Of a stretch of DNA of 64,000 nucleotides, positions 25,284-32,976 are shown in pieces. The translations under genes and the position numbers were made by a program. The stretch covers positions 558,001 through 622,000 of the forward strand of contig CAVVNT010000010.1 of assembly GCA_963749675.1 (NCBI GenBank), in the 5' to 3' direction. The notes below the pieces were generated by a model, which saw only the letters and a list, made by a program, of their open reading frames with translations, did no database searches and was not told the DNA's origin. The stretch's first letter is position 1, and each line of letters starts with the position of its first letter. This DNA is from Roseitranquillus sp963749675. Its GTDB lineage: Bacteria; Pseudomonadota; Alphaproteobacteria; Rhodobacterales; Rhodobacteraceae.

Positions 25284-26570
25284 ATGCCCGGCCAGACCGC
25301 ACCCTTTGCACCCTACGAATGGCTGATCGCCTGGCGGTACCTGCGCGCCCGCCGGGCCGAAGGCGGCATCAGCGCGATGACCTGGATCAGCGTGATCGGG
25401 ATCACTCTCGCCGTCTTCGCGCTGATCGCGACGCTTTCGGTGCGCGCGGGGTTCCGGGCGGAGTTCGTCGACACCATCTTAGGCGCCAACGCCCATGTCA
25501 CCGTCTACGCGCAAGCCCGCACGACGGAGCAGGGCACCCGGATCACCGGGCTCGAGGACTTCGACGCCATGGCCGAGCGTGTGGCGGAGGTCCCGCACGT
25601 CTCGCGCGTCGCGCCGCTGGTCCGCGGGCAGGTGATGGCCAACGCCAACGGCGAGAATGCGGGGGTCGAGGTCTTCGGCATCCGAGCCCGCGATCTCGCC
25701 ACGCTGCCGCGCATTGCCGACCCGGAGACGGCGCGCGGGGACATCGGCCGGTTCGACGACGGAATCGCGATTGGTGCCGGCGTCGCGCGCGAGCTTGGGC
25801 TCTCCCCCGGCGACACCCTGCGACTGATCTCTCCGGATGGCGCGCGCACGGCATTCGGTACGACGCCGCGCGTCTCGGCCTACGAGGTGGTCTACATCTT
25901 CGAGGCCGGACGCTACGACATCGACTGGACGCGCGCCTACCTGCCGTTCGATGAGGCTCAGGTCTACTTCAACAGCGAGGGCATGGCGGACGAGCTCGAG
26001 GTGATGGTGGAGGATCCGGAGGCGATCGACGCCCTGATCCCCGACATCGTCGAAGCCGCGGGACCCGGGACGCTGATCTGGACGTGGCGCGATGCCTCCG
26101 GCGCCTTCCTCCGCGCGCTCGATATCGAGGACAACGTGATGTTCGTGATCATGTCGGTCCTCGTCCTGATCGCGGCGATGAACATCGTCTCTGGCCTCGT
26201 GATGCTGGTGAAGAACAAGGGGGCGGACATCGGCATTCTGCGCACCATCGGGCTGACCGAGGGGGCGGTGATGCGGATCTTCTTCCTCTGCGGCGCGCTG
26301 ACCGGCATCGTCGGCACGGCGCTGGGCGTGATCCTCGGCTGCGCCTTCGCGATTTGGATCGACCCGATCTTCGGCCTCGTCGACCGGCTGTCGGGCGGGG
26401 GCGTCTGGGATCCCTCGGTGCGCGGCATCTATGAGTTGCCCGCGCTGCTGAGGCTCGAGGACGTGATCTCGGCGATCGTGCTGTCGCTGGGGCTGAGCTT
26501 TCTCGTTACGCTGTTCCCGGCGCGGCGCGCGGCGCGGATGAACCCGGTCGAGGCGCTGCGCTATGAGTGA
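25284..26570 (+). CDS. lolE: Lipoprotein-releasing ABC transporter permease LolC/LolE
   Basis: Permease of the complex that extracts outer-membrane lipoproteins from the inner membrane and passes them to LolA. 428 residues with the family layout: one helix near the N-terminus (MTWISVIGITLAVFALIATL), a large periplasmic domain (about residues 55-270), and three C-terminal helices (VIMSVLVLIAAMNIVSGLVM onward) forming the FtsX domain. The end ARRAARMNPVEALRYE is diagnostic. Alphaproteobacteria usually have one such permease, acting as a homodimer, so LolC versus LolE naming is arbitrary. It overlaps lolD by 8 bases. Confidence 0.93.
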   Translation: MPGQTAPFAPYEWLIAWRYLRARRAEGGISAMTWISVIGITLAVFALIATLSVRAGFRAEFVDTILGANAHVTVYAQARTTEQGTRITGLEDFDAMAERVAEVPHVSRVAPLVRGQVMANANGENAGVEVFGIRARDLATLPRIADPETARGDIGRFDDGIAIGAGVARELGLSPGDTLRLISPDGARTAFGTTPRVSAYEVVYIFEAGRYDIDWTRAYLPFDEAQVYFNSEGMADELEVMVEDPEAIDALIPDIVEAAGPGTLIWTWRDASGAFLRALDIEDNVMFVIMSVLVLIAAMNIVSGLVMLVKNKGADIGILRTIGLTEGAVMRIFFLCGALTGIVGTALGVILGCAFAIWIDPIFGLVDRLSGGGVWDPSVRGIYELPALLRLEDVISAIVLSLGLSFLVTLFPARRAARMNPVEALRYE

Positions 26571-27243
26571 GGCGCTGAGGCTCGAGGGCATCGACAAGGC
26601 CTACAACGGCGGCAAACCGAGCGAGGTCGTCGTTCTGCGGGAGGCGTCCCTCGCGCTCGCTCAAGGCGAAGCGGTCGCGCTGGTCGCGCCATCAGGCGCG
26701 GGGAAGTCGACTTTGCTCCACATCGCGGGGCTGCTCGACCGGCCCGACGCCGGGAAAGTTACGCTCGGCGGCACGGACTATTCCGGCGCCTCCGACAGGC
26801 GCCGCACCGGTGCGCGCCGCCGCGAGGTCGGGTTCGTCTACCAGGCCCACCACCTGTTGCCGGAGTTCAGCGCCATCGAGAACGTGATGCTGCCGCAGCG
26901 TGCGGCCGGCGCCACGCGGGACGCGGCGGCGTCGACGGCACGCGAGCTCCTCTCTCGCGTCGGCCTGGCCGAGCGGGCCGAGCACAGGCCAGGCGCGCTC
27001 TCCGGCGGTGAGGCACAGAGGGTCGCCTTCTGCCGTGCGCTCGCAAATCGACCACGCCTGCTTCTGGCCGACGAGCCGACCGGCAACCTTGACCCGGCGA
27101 CCTCGGACCGTGTGTTCGACGCGCTCATGGCCCTCGTGCGCGAGACGGGACTGGCCGCCCTGGTCGCGACCCACAACCTCGATCTTGCTGCGCGGATGGA
27201 TCGCGTTCTCCGCCTTGATCTCGGCCGTCTGGCACCGGCCTGA
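26563..27243 (+). CDS. lolD: Lipoprotein-releasing ABC transporter ATP-binding protein LolD
   Basis: ATPase partner of the preceding permease, on the cytoplasmic face. 226 residues, as usual. Walker A APSGAGKSTLLH, Q-loop VYQAHHLLPEFSAIENVMLP, signature LSGGEAQRVAFCRAL, Walker B LLLADEPTGNLD, switch ATHNLDLA. The start codon lies within the end of lolE (8-base overlap), ensuring coupled synthesis. Confidence 0.94.
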   Translation: MSEALRLEGIDKAYNGGKPSEVVVLREASLALAQGEAVALVAPSGAGKSTLLHIAGLLDRPDAGKVTLGGTDYSGASDRRRTGARRREVGFVYQAHHLLPEFSAIENVMLPQRAAGATRDAAASTARELLSRVGLAERAEHRPGALSGGEAQRVAFCRALANRPRLLLADEPTGNLDPATSDRVFDALMALVRETGLAALVATHNLDLAARMDRVLRLDLGRLAPA

Positions 27244-27307
27244 CTTGCGTCAACGCGCCGGTCGTTGTCGCCGTTAGCTTCAACGGAAGAATCGGGAGGA
27301 TTCTCGG

Positions 27308-27697
27308 ATGTGGAAGATGATGTTGGCAGCCTCGCTGGTGGCGCTTCCGGCCGCGGCGCAGGACGAAGATACCGGCCGCGAGGTCTACTTGAACGCCTGC
27401 GCCGGATGTCATGGGGCAGAGGCGATCGGCGATGGCCCTGCGGCCGAGTTGCTGACCGTTCCTGTGCCTGATCTCACCCGGCTGGCGGCACGGAACGGGG
27501 GCGAATTTCCAAGGCTTGAGGTGATCTACATCATCGACGGGCGCACCGGCCTGCGCGCGCACGGCGGCCCGATGCCGATCTTCGGATCGCTGATGACGGG
27601 ACAGCCGGGGATCGAGGATGCCCCGGATGGCTCGCCGGTCTTCGCCGACCGGCGCATCCTGGCCCTCGTGGACTACCTGGAGTCGATTCAGCAGTGA
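27308..27697 (+). CDS. Small monoheme c-type cytochrome
   Basis: Periplasmic electron carrier of 129 residues. Signal peptide MWKMMLAASLVALPAAAQ, then one heme site CAGCH (YLNACAGCHGAEAIGDG). The axial methionine is probably in HGGPMPIFGSLM. A final helix (ILALVDYLESIQQ) is typical of class I cytochromes. GGGAGGATT precedes the ATG. It resembles the cytochrome at 28526 closely enough (DLTRLAARNGGEFPRL against DLTGLSERAGGEFPTF) to be a paralogue. Redox partner unknown. Confidence 0.88.
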   Translation: MWKMMLAASLVALPAAAQDEDTGREVYLNACAGCHGAEAIGDGPAAELLTVPVPDLTRLAARNGGEFPRLEVIYIIDGRTGLRAHGGPMPIFGSLMTGQPGIEDAPDGSPVFADRRILALVDYLESIQQ

Positions 27698-27700
27698 CGC

Positions 27701-28414
27701 CTAGCGGCGGGCGATGTCGCGGGGGCCGCCGGGGTTCGTCCCGCTGATCTCGAGGATCAGCTTGCGCTTGACCGCGTCGGCAAAGCTGTCGGATGTCTCC
27801 GCCGTAACGACGAAGGCGCCGCGTCCGCCGATGATCCGGGCCTCGTACTGCGCCTCGAGTTCGGGGCCGGTCGGGCGGCCGTTGCAGGCGCGGCACAAGA
27901 CGGCAAGGCCGTTTATCGTGATGCCCGCCGCGAGAACTTCGGCGCGAGCCGCGGCAATCGGGGGGCCGTTCCAGTTGTTTGCGCTGTCGCCAGAGAAGTC
28001 GATGACCTTTCGCCAGCCCTCGATCGCGTTGGTCTCGATCAACTCCTTGCCGAACAGCAGCGCCGAACCGATGGCATTACGCCCGTAGGCGCGGCGCGGT
28101 GGCGGTATCAGCGCGTCAGCAAAGACCGCCGCGCTGTCGCCGTCTTCAATGATCATCCAGGGAACGACCACGTCGTGCGAATAAGTCGCCGCCCATTCGA
28201 CGTAGGTGACGGCGATGCGGCCGTAGGCCGTCCGTGCGATCGCCGACAGCACCTCTGGGTCGGTGATGGCTGTCGCGTAGCCCATGCGCTGGAACCGCGT
28301 CTCCTCCATGTCGATTGATCCGCTCGCGTCGGCGAGGAGGACAAGCTCCAGTTCGACGTCCTGTGCGGCCGCCGGCGTCGCGAAGGTCAGGGCTAGGACG
28401 AGGGCACGCAACAT
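27701..28414 (-). CDS. DUF1194 vWA-like exported protein
   Basis: Exported protein of 237 residues with a signal peptide (MLRALVLALTFATPAAAQ) and a von Willebrand A-like domain of the DUF1194 family. The metal-ion site reads LLADASGSIDMEE (DxSxS), with the supporting threonine/aspartate region at VIDFSGDSANN. A cysteine pair in LAVLCRACNGR is a family trait. It probably binds a protein partner in the periplasm. It is encoded between, and opposite to, the two cytochrome genes, ending four bases from the first. Confidence 0.85.
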   Translation of the reverse strand: MLRALVLALTFATPAAAQDVELELVLLADASGSIDMEETRFQRMGYATAITDPEVLSAIARTAYGRIAVTYVEWAATYSHDVVVPWMIIEDGDSAAVFADALIPPPRRAYGRNAIGSALLFGKELIETNAIEGWRKVIDFSGDSANNWNGPPIAAARAEVLAAGITINGLAVLCRACNGRPTGPELEAQYEARIIGGRGAFVVTAETSDSFADAVKRKLILEISGTNPGGPRDIARR

Positions 28415-28525
28415 GCTTTCATCCTATAGGCGCGCCTCGTCGCAGGCGAGCCCGGCTGACGCACATCAATGCGCGTCGGCCGGCCCTTGCGCAGTCTTCG
28501 GGCGAATGCCTGCAAGGAGGGCGAG

Positions 28526-28909
28526 ATGAGAATTTTGATGGCCTGCCTACTGCTTGCCGCGCCCGCCATGGCGCAGCAGACCGGAGCACAGCTCTACGCG
28601 CAATTCTGCGCGACATGTCATGGCGTTGCTGCGGACGGAAACGGACCGATGGCGCCGATTCTGCTGGCGCCGCCACCTGACTTGACCGGGCTGTCGGAGC
28701 GGGCCGGCGGCGAATTCCCGACATTCGCCGTCGTCCAGAGGATCGACGGACGCGACCCGCTCCTCGCCCATGGCGGCGAAATGCCGCTATGGGGAGATGT
28801 CTTCGATGGTGATGCCGTGGCCGCTCTTTCGAGCAGTGCCGGGCAGCCGATCCTCACGAGCGAGACGATCGCCGAAATCGTCGCCTACCTACGCACCGTT
28901 CAGCGCTAG
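28526..28909 (+). CDS. Small monoheme c-type cytochrome (paralogue)
   Basis: Periplasmic cytochrome of 127 residues. Signal peptide MRILMACLLLAAPAMAQ, heme site CATCH (YAQFCATCHGVAADGNG), likely axial methionine in HGGEMPLWGDV, C-terminal helix IAEIVAYLRTVQR. The ATG follows GCAAGGAGG. Shares its layout and internal segments with the cytochrome at 27308. It diverges from the DUF1194 gene, so the two may share a promoter region (28415-28525). Confidence 0.87.
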   Translation: MRILMACLLLAAPAMAQQTGAQLYAQFCATCHGVAADGNGPMAPILLAPPPDLTGLSERAGGEFPTFAVVQRIDGRDPLLAHGGEMPLWGDVFDGDAVAALSSSAGQPILTSETIAEIVAYLRTVQR

Positions 28910-29219
28910 CCCTCTGCGGCCGCGCGCATCGCGAAACCGGATTGGTGGCCTCAAGTCGAGAGGCGGCGGCTCACGCTTCATCATCCTCGACTTTCGAGGG
29001 CATGCTGCGCAGGATCGAGCGGGGCGTATCTCACGGGAGGGGAGGCATGCCGAGCGCCGAGGTAAGCTGGCTGTTCGGTTTCGCGCCTGACGCAAGCCCA
29101 TTCCCACGGCCTTCATTTCGGACCGGCTGCCCGCGGCCGGCGGTCGCTTACGAGCGTCCCCGAATTCGTATTGGGTGCGAGTTTCCTGTTCCGTTGACCA
29201 AAATTTCGGAGAAATAACA
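28910..29219 (+). other. Gap before the peptidoglycan hydrolase gene, no gene seen
   Basis: About 310 bases without a credible gene on either strand. The last 60 bases are noticeably richer in A and T (AATTCGTATTGGG, TTGACCAAAATTTCGG) and lead to GGAGAAATAACA directly before the ATG at 29220, so a promoter and a good ribosome-binding site are probably here. No clear terminator for the cytochrome gene was found. Confidence 0.4.
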
Positions 29220-29924
29220 ATGACATCAGACGATTGGAAGAAGATTCAGCACCGCCTGCTCAAGCTCGGCTACAACCCTGGCCCGATCGATGGTGTTCGC
29301 GGCCGCCTCACGACCTCCGCGATCATGCGGTTCCAGGCAAGCTGCGGGCTGGTCCTCGACGGCATCGTCGGCCCAAAGACCTATGACGCCCTGTTCGGCG
29401 CGCCGGAGCCGGGGGTCATCATCTCCTACGACGACACGCCTTGGTACGAGGAGGCGATCCGTCTGGTCGGCACGCGCGAGATCGCCGGAGACCGATCGAA
29501 CGAGGTCATCCTCGACTTCGCCGACACGATCGACGTCGACTACAAGGATGACGACATCCCTTGGTGCGGGCTCTTCGTCGGGCACTGCGTCGGCGCCACC
29601 CTCGGCAACGAGCCGCTTCCCAGAAATCCGCTCGGCGCCCGAAACTGGACGGGATTCGGCTCCGAGTGCGAACCACAGCTTGGGGCCGTCCTCGTCTTCT
29701 GGCGTGGCAGCAAGAACGGCTGGAAAGGCCATGTGGGCTTCTACCATGGCGAGGATACGGCGCATTATCATGTGCTCGGCGGGAATCAGTCGAACTCGGT
29801 CAGCGTCATGAAGCTCGCTCGCAATCGACTTCTAGGCGCGCGCTGGCCACTTACCGCTGGTCAACCTTCCGGGAAGAAGGTCGCGGGAGCAGCCAACGTA
29901 GCGAAATCGGAAAACGAAGCATGA
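29220..29924 (+). CDS. Peptidoglycan-binding / TIGR02594-like (NlpC/P60-type) hydrolase
   Basis: Putative cell-wall hydrolase of 234 residues. Residues about 3-60 form a PG_binding_1 domain (QHRLLKLGYNPGPIDGVRG, ending VGPKTYDALFG). The second domain carries a cysteine-peptidase pattern: PWCGLFVGHCV with the likely nucleophile Cys, and the histidine in WKGHVGFYHGED, as in the TIGR02594 group of phage and toxin hydrolases. No signal peptide is present, so it would leave the cytoplasm only by lysis or a dedicated system. Its stop overlaps the next gene in ATGA. Endolysin-like enzyme or antibacterial effector are both possible. Confidence 0.75.
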   Translation: MTSDDWKKIQHRLLKLGYNPGPIDGVRGRLTTSAIMRFQASCGLVLDGIVGPKTYDALFGAPEPGVIISYDDTPWYEEAIRLVGTREIAGDRSNEVILDFADTIDVDYKDDDIPWCGLFVGHCVGATLGNEPLPRNPLGARNWTGFGSECEPQLGAVLVFWRGSKNGWKGHVGFYHGEDTAHYHVLGGNQSNSVSVMKLARNRLLGARWPLTAGQPSGKKVAGAANVAKSENEA

Positions 29925-30415
29925 CGGCAATCGAGCGAGATTCTCACGGCACGACCGCCTGCAGGCTCGGCGCCTGCGCCGTCGTGACGATCGCGATGAT
30001 CTGCGGAGGCGGCCAAATGGCCGCCGCCCAGAGCAAACGACCGCCCGAGCGCGGCAGCAACGAGCGGGGTGACATCCTGGACGCGCTCCGGCCGCTCGCC
30101 GCCTGGGCGTTCTCGCCACCCATCGAATTCGTCGTGGAGGAACTGAGGATTTCCGGGGACGTCGCCTTCGCGGCGGTCTGGGCGCAGCGTCCGGGTGGCG
30201 GTGAGATAGACGTCGCGGAAAGTCCGATCGTCAAGCGCGATGGCGAATCGGCCGAACTGGTCGATGGTCCGCGCGTCAGAGCGCTTCTGCAGAAGTCGGG
30301 CGACATGTGGGTGCCCGTCGACTACGCCGTCGGTCCAACCGACGTCTGGGAGTCCTGGATCGGCTACTGCACTGTCTGGAGCGCTGTTCTCCCGGAATAC
30401 TGCCCGGCCCAGTAG
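29921..30415 (+). CDS. Exported partner of the peptidoglycan hydrolase, unknown function
   Basis: Protein of 164 residues overlapping the hydrolase gene by 4 bases (ATGA), so the pair is translated together. A hydrophobic stretch at about residues 18-36 (GACAVVTIAMICGGGQMAAA) acts as signal peptide or anchor. The mature part reads FVVEELRISGDVAFAAVWAQ, VRALLQKSGDMWVPVDYAVG and DVWESWIGYCTVW, with two cysteines near the end that could be disulfide-bonded. No family is named with confidence. A cytoplasmic hydrolase followed by an exported small protein resembles effector-immunity pairs; this is inference from layout. Confidence 0.65.
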   Translation: MTAIERDSHGTTACRLGACAVVTIAMICGGGQMAAAQSKRPPERGSNERGDILDALRPLAAWAFSPPIEFVVEELRISGDVAFAAVWAQRPGGGEIDVAESPIVKRDGESAELVDGPRVRALLQKSGDMWVPVDYAVGPTDVWESWIGYCTVWSAVLPEYCPAQ

Positions 30416-30425
30416 CGCCGCAGCT

Positions 30426-32894
30426 TCATCGAATGAAGCGGTCCCAGTCGCCGTAGCTCCCGCCGACCGATCCTCGCGGCACCGATAGCGCGATGAGCGC
30501 CAGCCCGCACAGCACCGAGAAGCAAAGCGGGAGGAGCGCCGCACCCGCAACGAAGGGCGCGAAGAGCAGGATCACCCCCATAAGCGCGTTCAGGAACCGG
30601 CCCAGCCGAGCGACCGGCGCCAGCACCGCCACCGACACCGTCAGCACCAGCGCGCCAACGATGTGGTTGGTCGCCGAGACGCCGCTGTCCCACCCGAAGA
30701 ACAGTGGCGACAGCATCAACAGGACGCCAAAGCCCATCGACGCCGCGAGCGTCCAGGGCAGCGTCATGCCGCCACCCAACATCTCTCCCAGGATCTCCCG
30801 CGGGCCGCGCGCAAAGTCGTCGCTGCGGATGTCGTCCGGCCCGTCATCCGTGTCGCCGATGAAGAAGACCTTGAGCCACGGTTGGCCGGCACGATGGCGC
30901 CGCCGCAGGAACTGGTAGGTCGCCACCAGTTCGTCGAGCGAAAACGGAATCTGCCACAGCATCGCCGCGGCCGCGACGAGGCAAAGCGTGCAGTAGGTGC
31001 CAATGACGATCGGCTGGATCACGATGAAGAAGATCGACACCGCGCCGAGCGGCACGATCATGATCCCGAAGACCACCACGAGCCACGGCATCGTCCGCCA
31101 GCGCCGGGAGGACCCGATCAGGCCCACCACGATCTCGAGCGCGTAGGTCAGCGCCCCGACGCCGGCATCGGGTACCGGCCAAGCCTCCGATACCGACGAG
31201 GTGATGATCGCCTCGGTCCCGTTCTGGCCGGGCGCGGCGCCCGGCGAAGGGCCGAAGAATGGCTCCCAAACGCCTGGAATCGTTTCGAGCTGATAGGCGG
31301 CGAGGTACCGGGAGATCAGCAGCCCGACGATGGCGAGGATGATGACCGGCAGCCGCTGGAACCAGTCGGACGGCGAATACTCCCACCCCTTCGGGATCGT
31401 CGGCCCGGTGCGGGCGGCGACGGGAGAGACGCCGATCGACGGCCTGGTAGCGACGGCGAAGGCCATCACGAGCATTCCGACGAGCGTGCCGTCGAGGTAG
31501 GCGCCGGAGTTGTCCGTCCAGGTGACGAGCGGCGCGAACATCACCCGGAGACCGATGAGTGCGCAGCCGGCGCGCGCCCACGGCAGCCGCCACGAGAGTG
31601 ACGCCAGACCCAGGGCGAGCAGGGCCGCGCCTGACAGAACCGACGACAGGATCATCCATGGGTCGTCGTAGCCAAGAAGCGGCGGCGCGCACATCAGCCA
31701 GATGCCGAAGCCGGCATTCGCCCAGTGCGCCCAAAGGTTCGCCCGGTGCTCCGCCCGGTAGACACTCTCGTGCTCTTCCCGAAGAGCCTCGGGATCGCCC
31801 ACCCGCTTGTCAGCCGAGCGCAGCCAGACCGGCGGCGTGATGCCGTTCTTCTCGTACCATGCGAGCGGGTCGTTCTGGAGCGCGCTGACGATGGACTTCA
31901 GCCCGTCCTTGATGCGGTGTTTCGGCCGCCAGCCCAGCAACTCGCGCGCCCGCCCGATGTCCAGCGCGTAGTGGTCGGACGCGAGATCGATCATGAAGGG
32001 CCGGATGAACGGCTTTTCGCCCTCGTCGTAGGCGTCCGGAATGGCAGGCTCGGCCGAGGCCTCCGCGGCCGCGCCGGCCTTGGCGATCGGTGCCGGCAGG
32101 GCGATCGTCTGCCAGGTCTTCTCGCCGTGGATCAGGCAGCCGATCTCATCCTGCAGGGCCTGGTAGCTCATCGCCTCGGGCTCTCCCGCGAGGATCACGA
32201 CGTCGGAGGGCAGGTCGTCGCGCCGCTCGACCACGCGGTCGAAGAGGTCGAGCATGTCCTCGAGGTGGATGAAGGACTGCCCCGCCTGCAGGTTGCCGGA
32301 GTAGACGTGCGCCTTCATGTCCCGCTCCCATATCCGCGCGATCTGGTGCGAAAGGGTCGGCACCGCGGTCTGGTCGTCGTAGAGGCCGGCAAGATGGAGG
32401 AGCGCGTAGGGGATCCCGTGCGCCTCCTCCCGAATGACCGTTTCCGTCTCCGCCTTCGACTTCGGGTAGGCCCAGCCGGGGTCGAGGGGCGTCTGCTCGT
32501 CGATGCGCTCGCCGGGATCGGCGGCCTCATGGACGAGCATCGTGCCGGAATAGACGAAGCGGCCCACGCGGAAATCCTGCAGCGCCCGCAGCAGCCGGCG
32601 TGTGCCCTCGACGTTCACCGCCTGGTACATCGGCTTCTTCTTGCCCGAGAAGTCGAAAAAGGCAGCCAGGTGGATGACGGCAGCGATCTCGTCACCAAAC
32701 CGCTCCCGAACCTTGCGGAAGGCAAGTTCGACGGACGCGTCATCGGTGAGGTCGCAGTCGATCAGGTCTTCACGACTCTCCGGAGCGTCGAGGTCGAAGC
32801 CGATGACGCGAAAGCGATCTTGAAGTCGCCGGGCAAGCTCCGACCCGATGTTGCCGCCGGCGCCGGTGATCAGGATCACTGGTCTGTCATCCAT
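30426..32894 (-). CDS. SDR epimerase - SPW - VKOR-like - SPW membrane fusion
   Basis: Fusion protein of 822 residues. Residues 1 to about 335 are an extended short-chain dehydrogenase/epimerase: NAD site ILITGAGGNIGSELARRL, catalytic Ser/Thr region YSGTML, and Tyr-Lys in WAYPKSKAE. From about 390 comes a membrane SPW-repeat segment (HWANAGFGIWLMCAPPLLGY), then at about 510-660 a vitamin K epoxide reductase-like membrane domain with CxxC (GTYCTLCLVAA), and a second SPW-like segment from about 712 (SMGFGVLLMLSPLFFGWDSG). The extra loop cysteine pair of VKOR was not seen, so quinone-coupled disulfide formation is uncertain. Substrate unknown. It sits next to envelope-related genes. Confidence 0.82.
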   Translation of the reverse strand: MDDRPVILITGAGGNIGSELARRLQDRFRVIGFDLDAPESREDLIDCDLTDDASVELAFRKVRERFGDEIAAVIHLAAFFDFSGKKKPMYQAVNVEGTRRLLRALQDFRVGRFVYSGTMLVHEAADPGERIDEQTPLDPGWAYPKSKAETETVIREEAHGIPYALLHLAGLYDDQTAVPTLSHQIARIWERDMKAHVYSGNLQAGQSFIHLEDMLDLFDRVVERRDDLPSDVVILAGEPEAMSYQALQDEIGCLIHGEKTWQTIALPAPIAKAGAAAEASAEPAIPDAYDEGEKPFIRPFMIDLASDHYALDIGRARELLGWRPKHRIKDGLKSIVSALQNDPLAWYEKNGITPPVWLRSADKRVGDPEALREEHESVYRAEHRANLWAHWANAGFGIWLMCAPPLLGYDDPWMILSSVLSGAALLALGLASLSWRLPWARAGCALIGLRVMFAPLVTWTDNSGAYLDGTLVGMLVMAFAVATRPSIGVSPVAARTGPTIPKGWEYSPSDWFQRLPVIILAIVGLLISRYLAAYQLETIPGVWEPFFGPSPGAAPGQNGTEAIITSSVSEAWPVPDAGVGALTYALEIVVGLIGSSRRWRTMPWLVVVFGIMIVPLGAVSIFFIVIQPIVIGTYCTLCLVAAAAMLWQIPFSLDELVATYQFLRRRHRAGQPWLKVFFIGDTDDGPDDIRSDDFARGPREILGEMLGGGMTLPWTLAASMGFGVLLMLSPLFFGWDSGVSATNHIVGALVLTVSVAVLAPVARLGRFLNALMGVILLFAPFVAGAALLPLCFSVLCGLALIALSVPRGSVGGSYGDWDRFIR

Positions 32895-32976
32895 TCTTCT
32901 TCGTCCCCGCGGAGTGCTCAGCGATCATCTTGCTCACAGCGGGAAACCCGCCCGTGGCGCTGTATGTTCCGCGCGG

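Noticed and set aside
30663..31601. 312-codon plus-strand frame opposite the SDR fusion gene
   Set aside because: Charged low-complexity shadow of a membrane-protein gene; no start signal.
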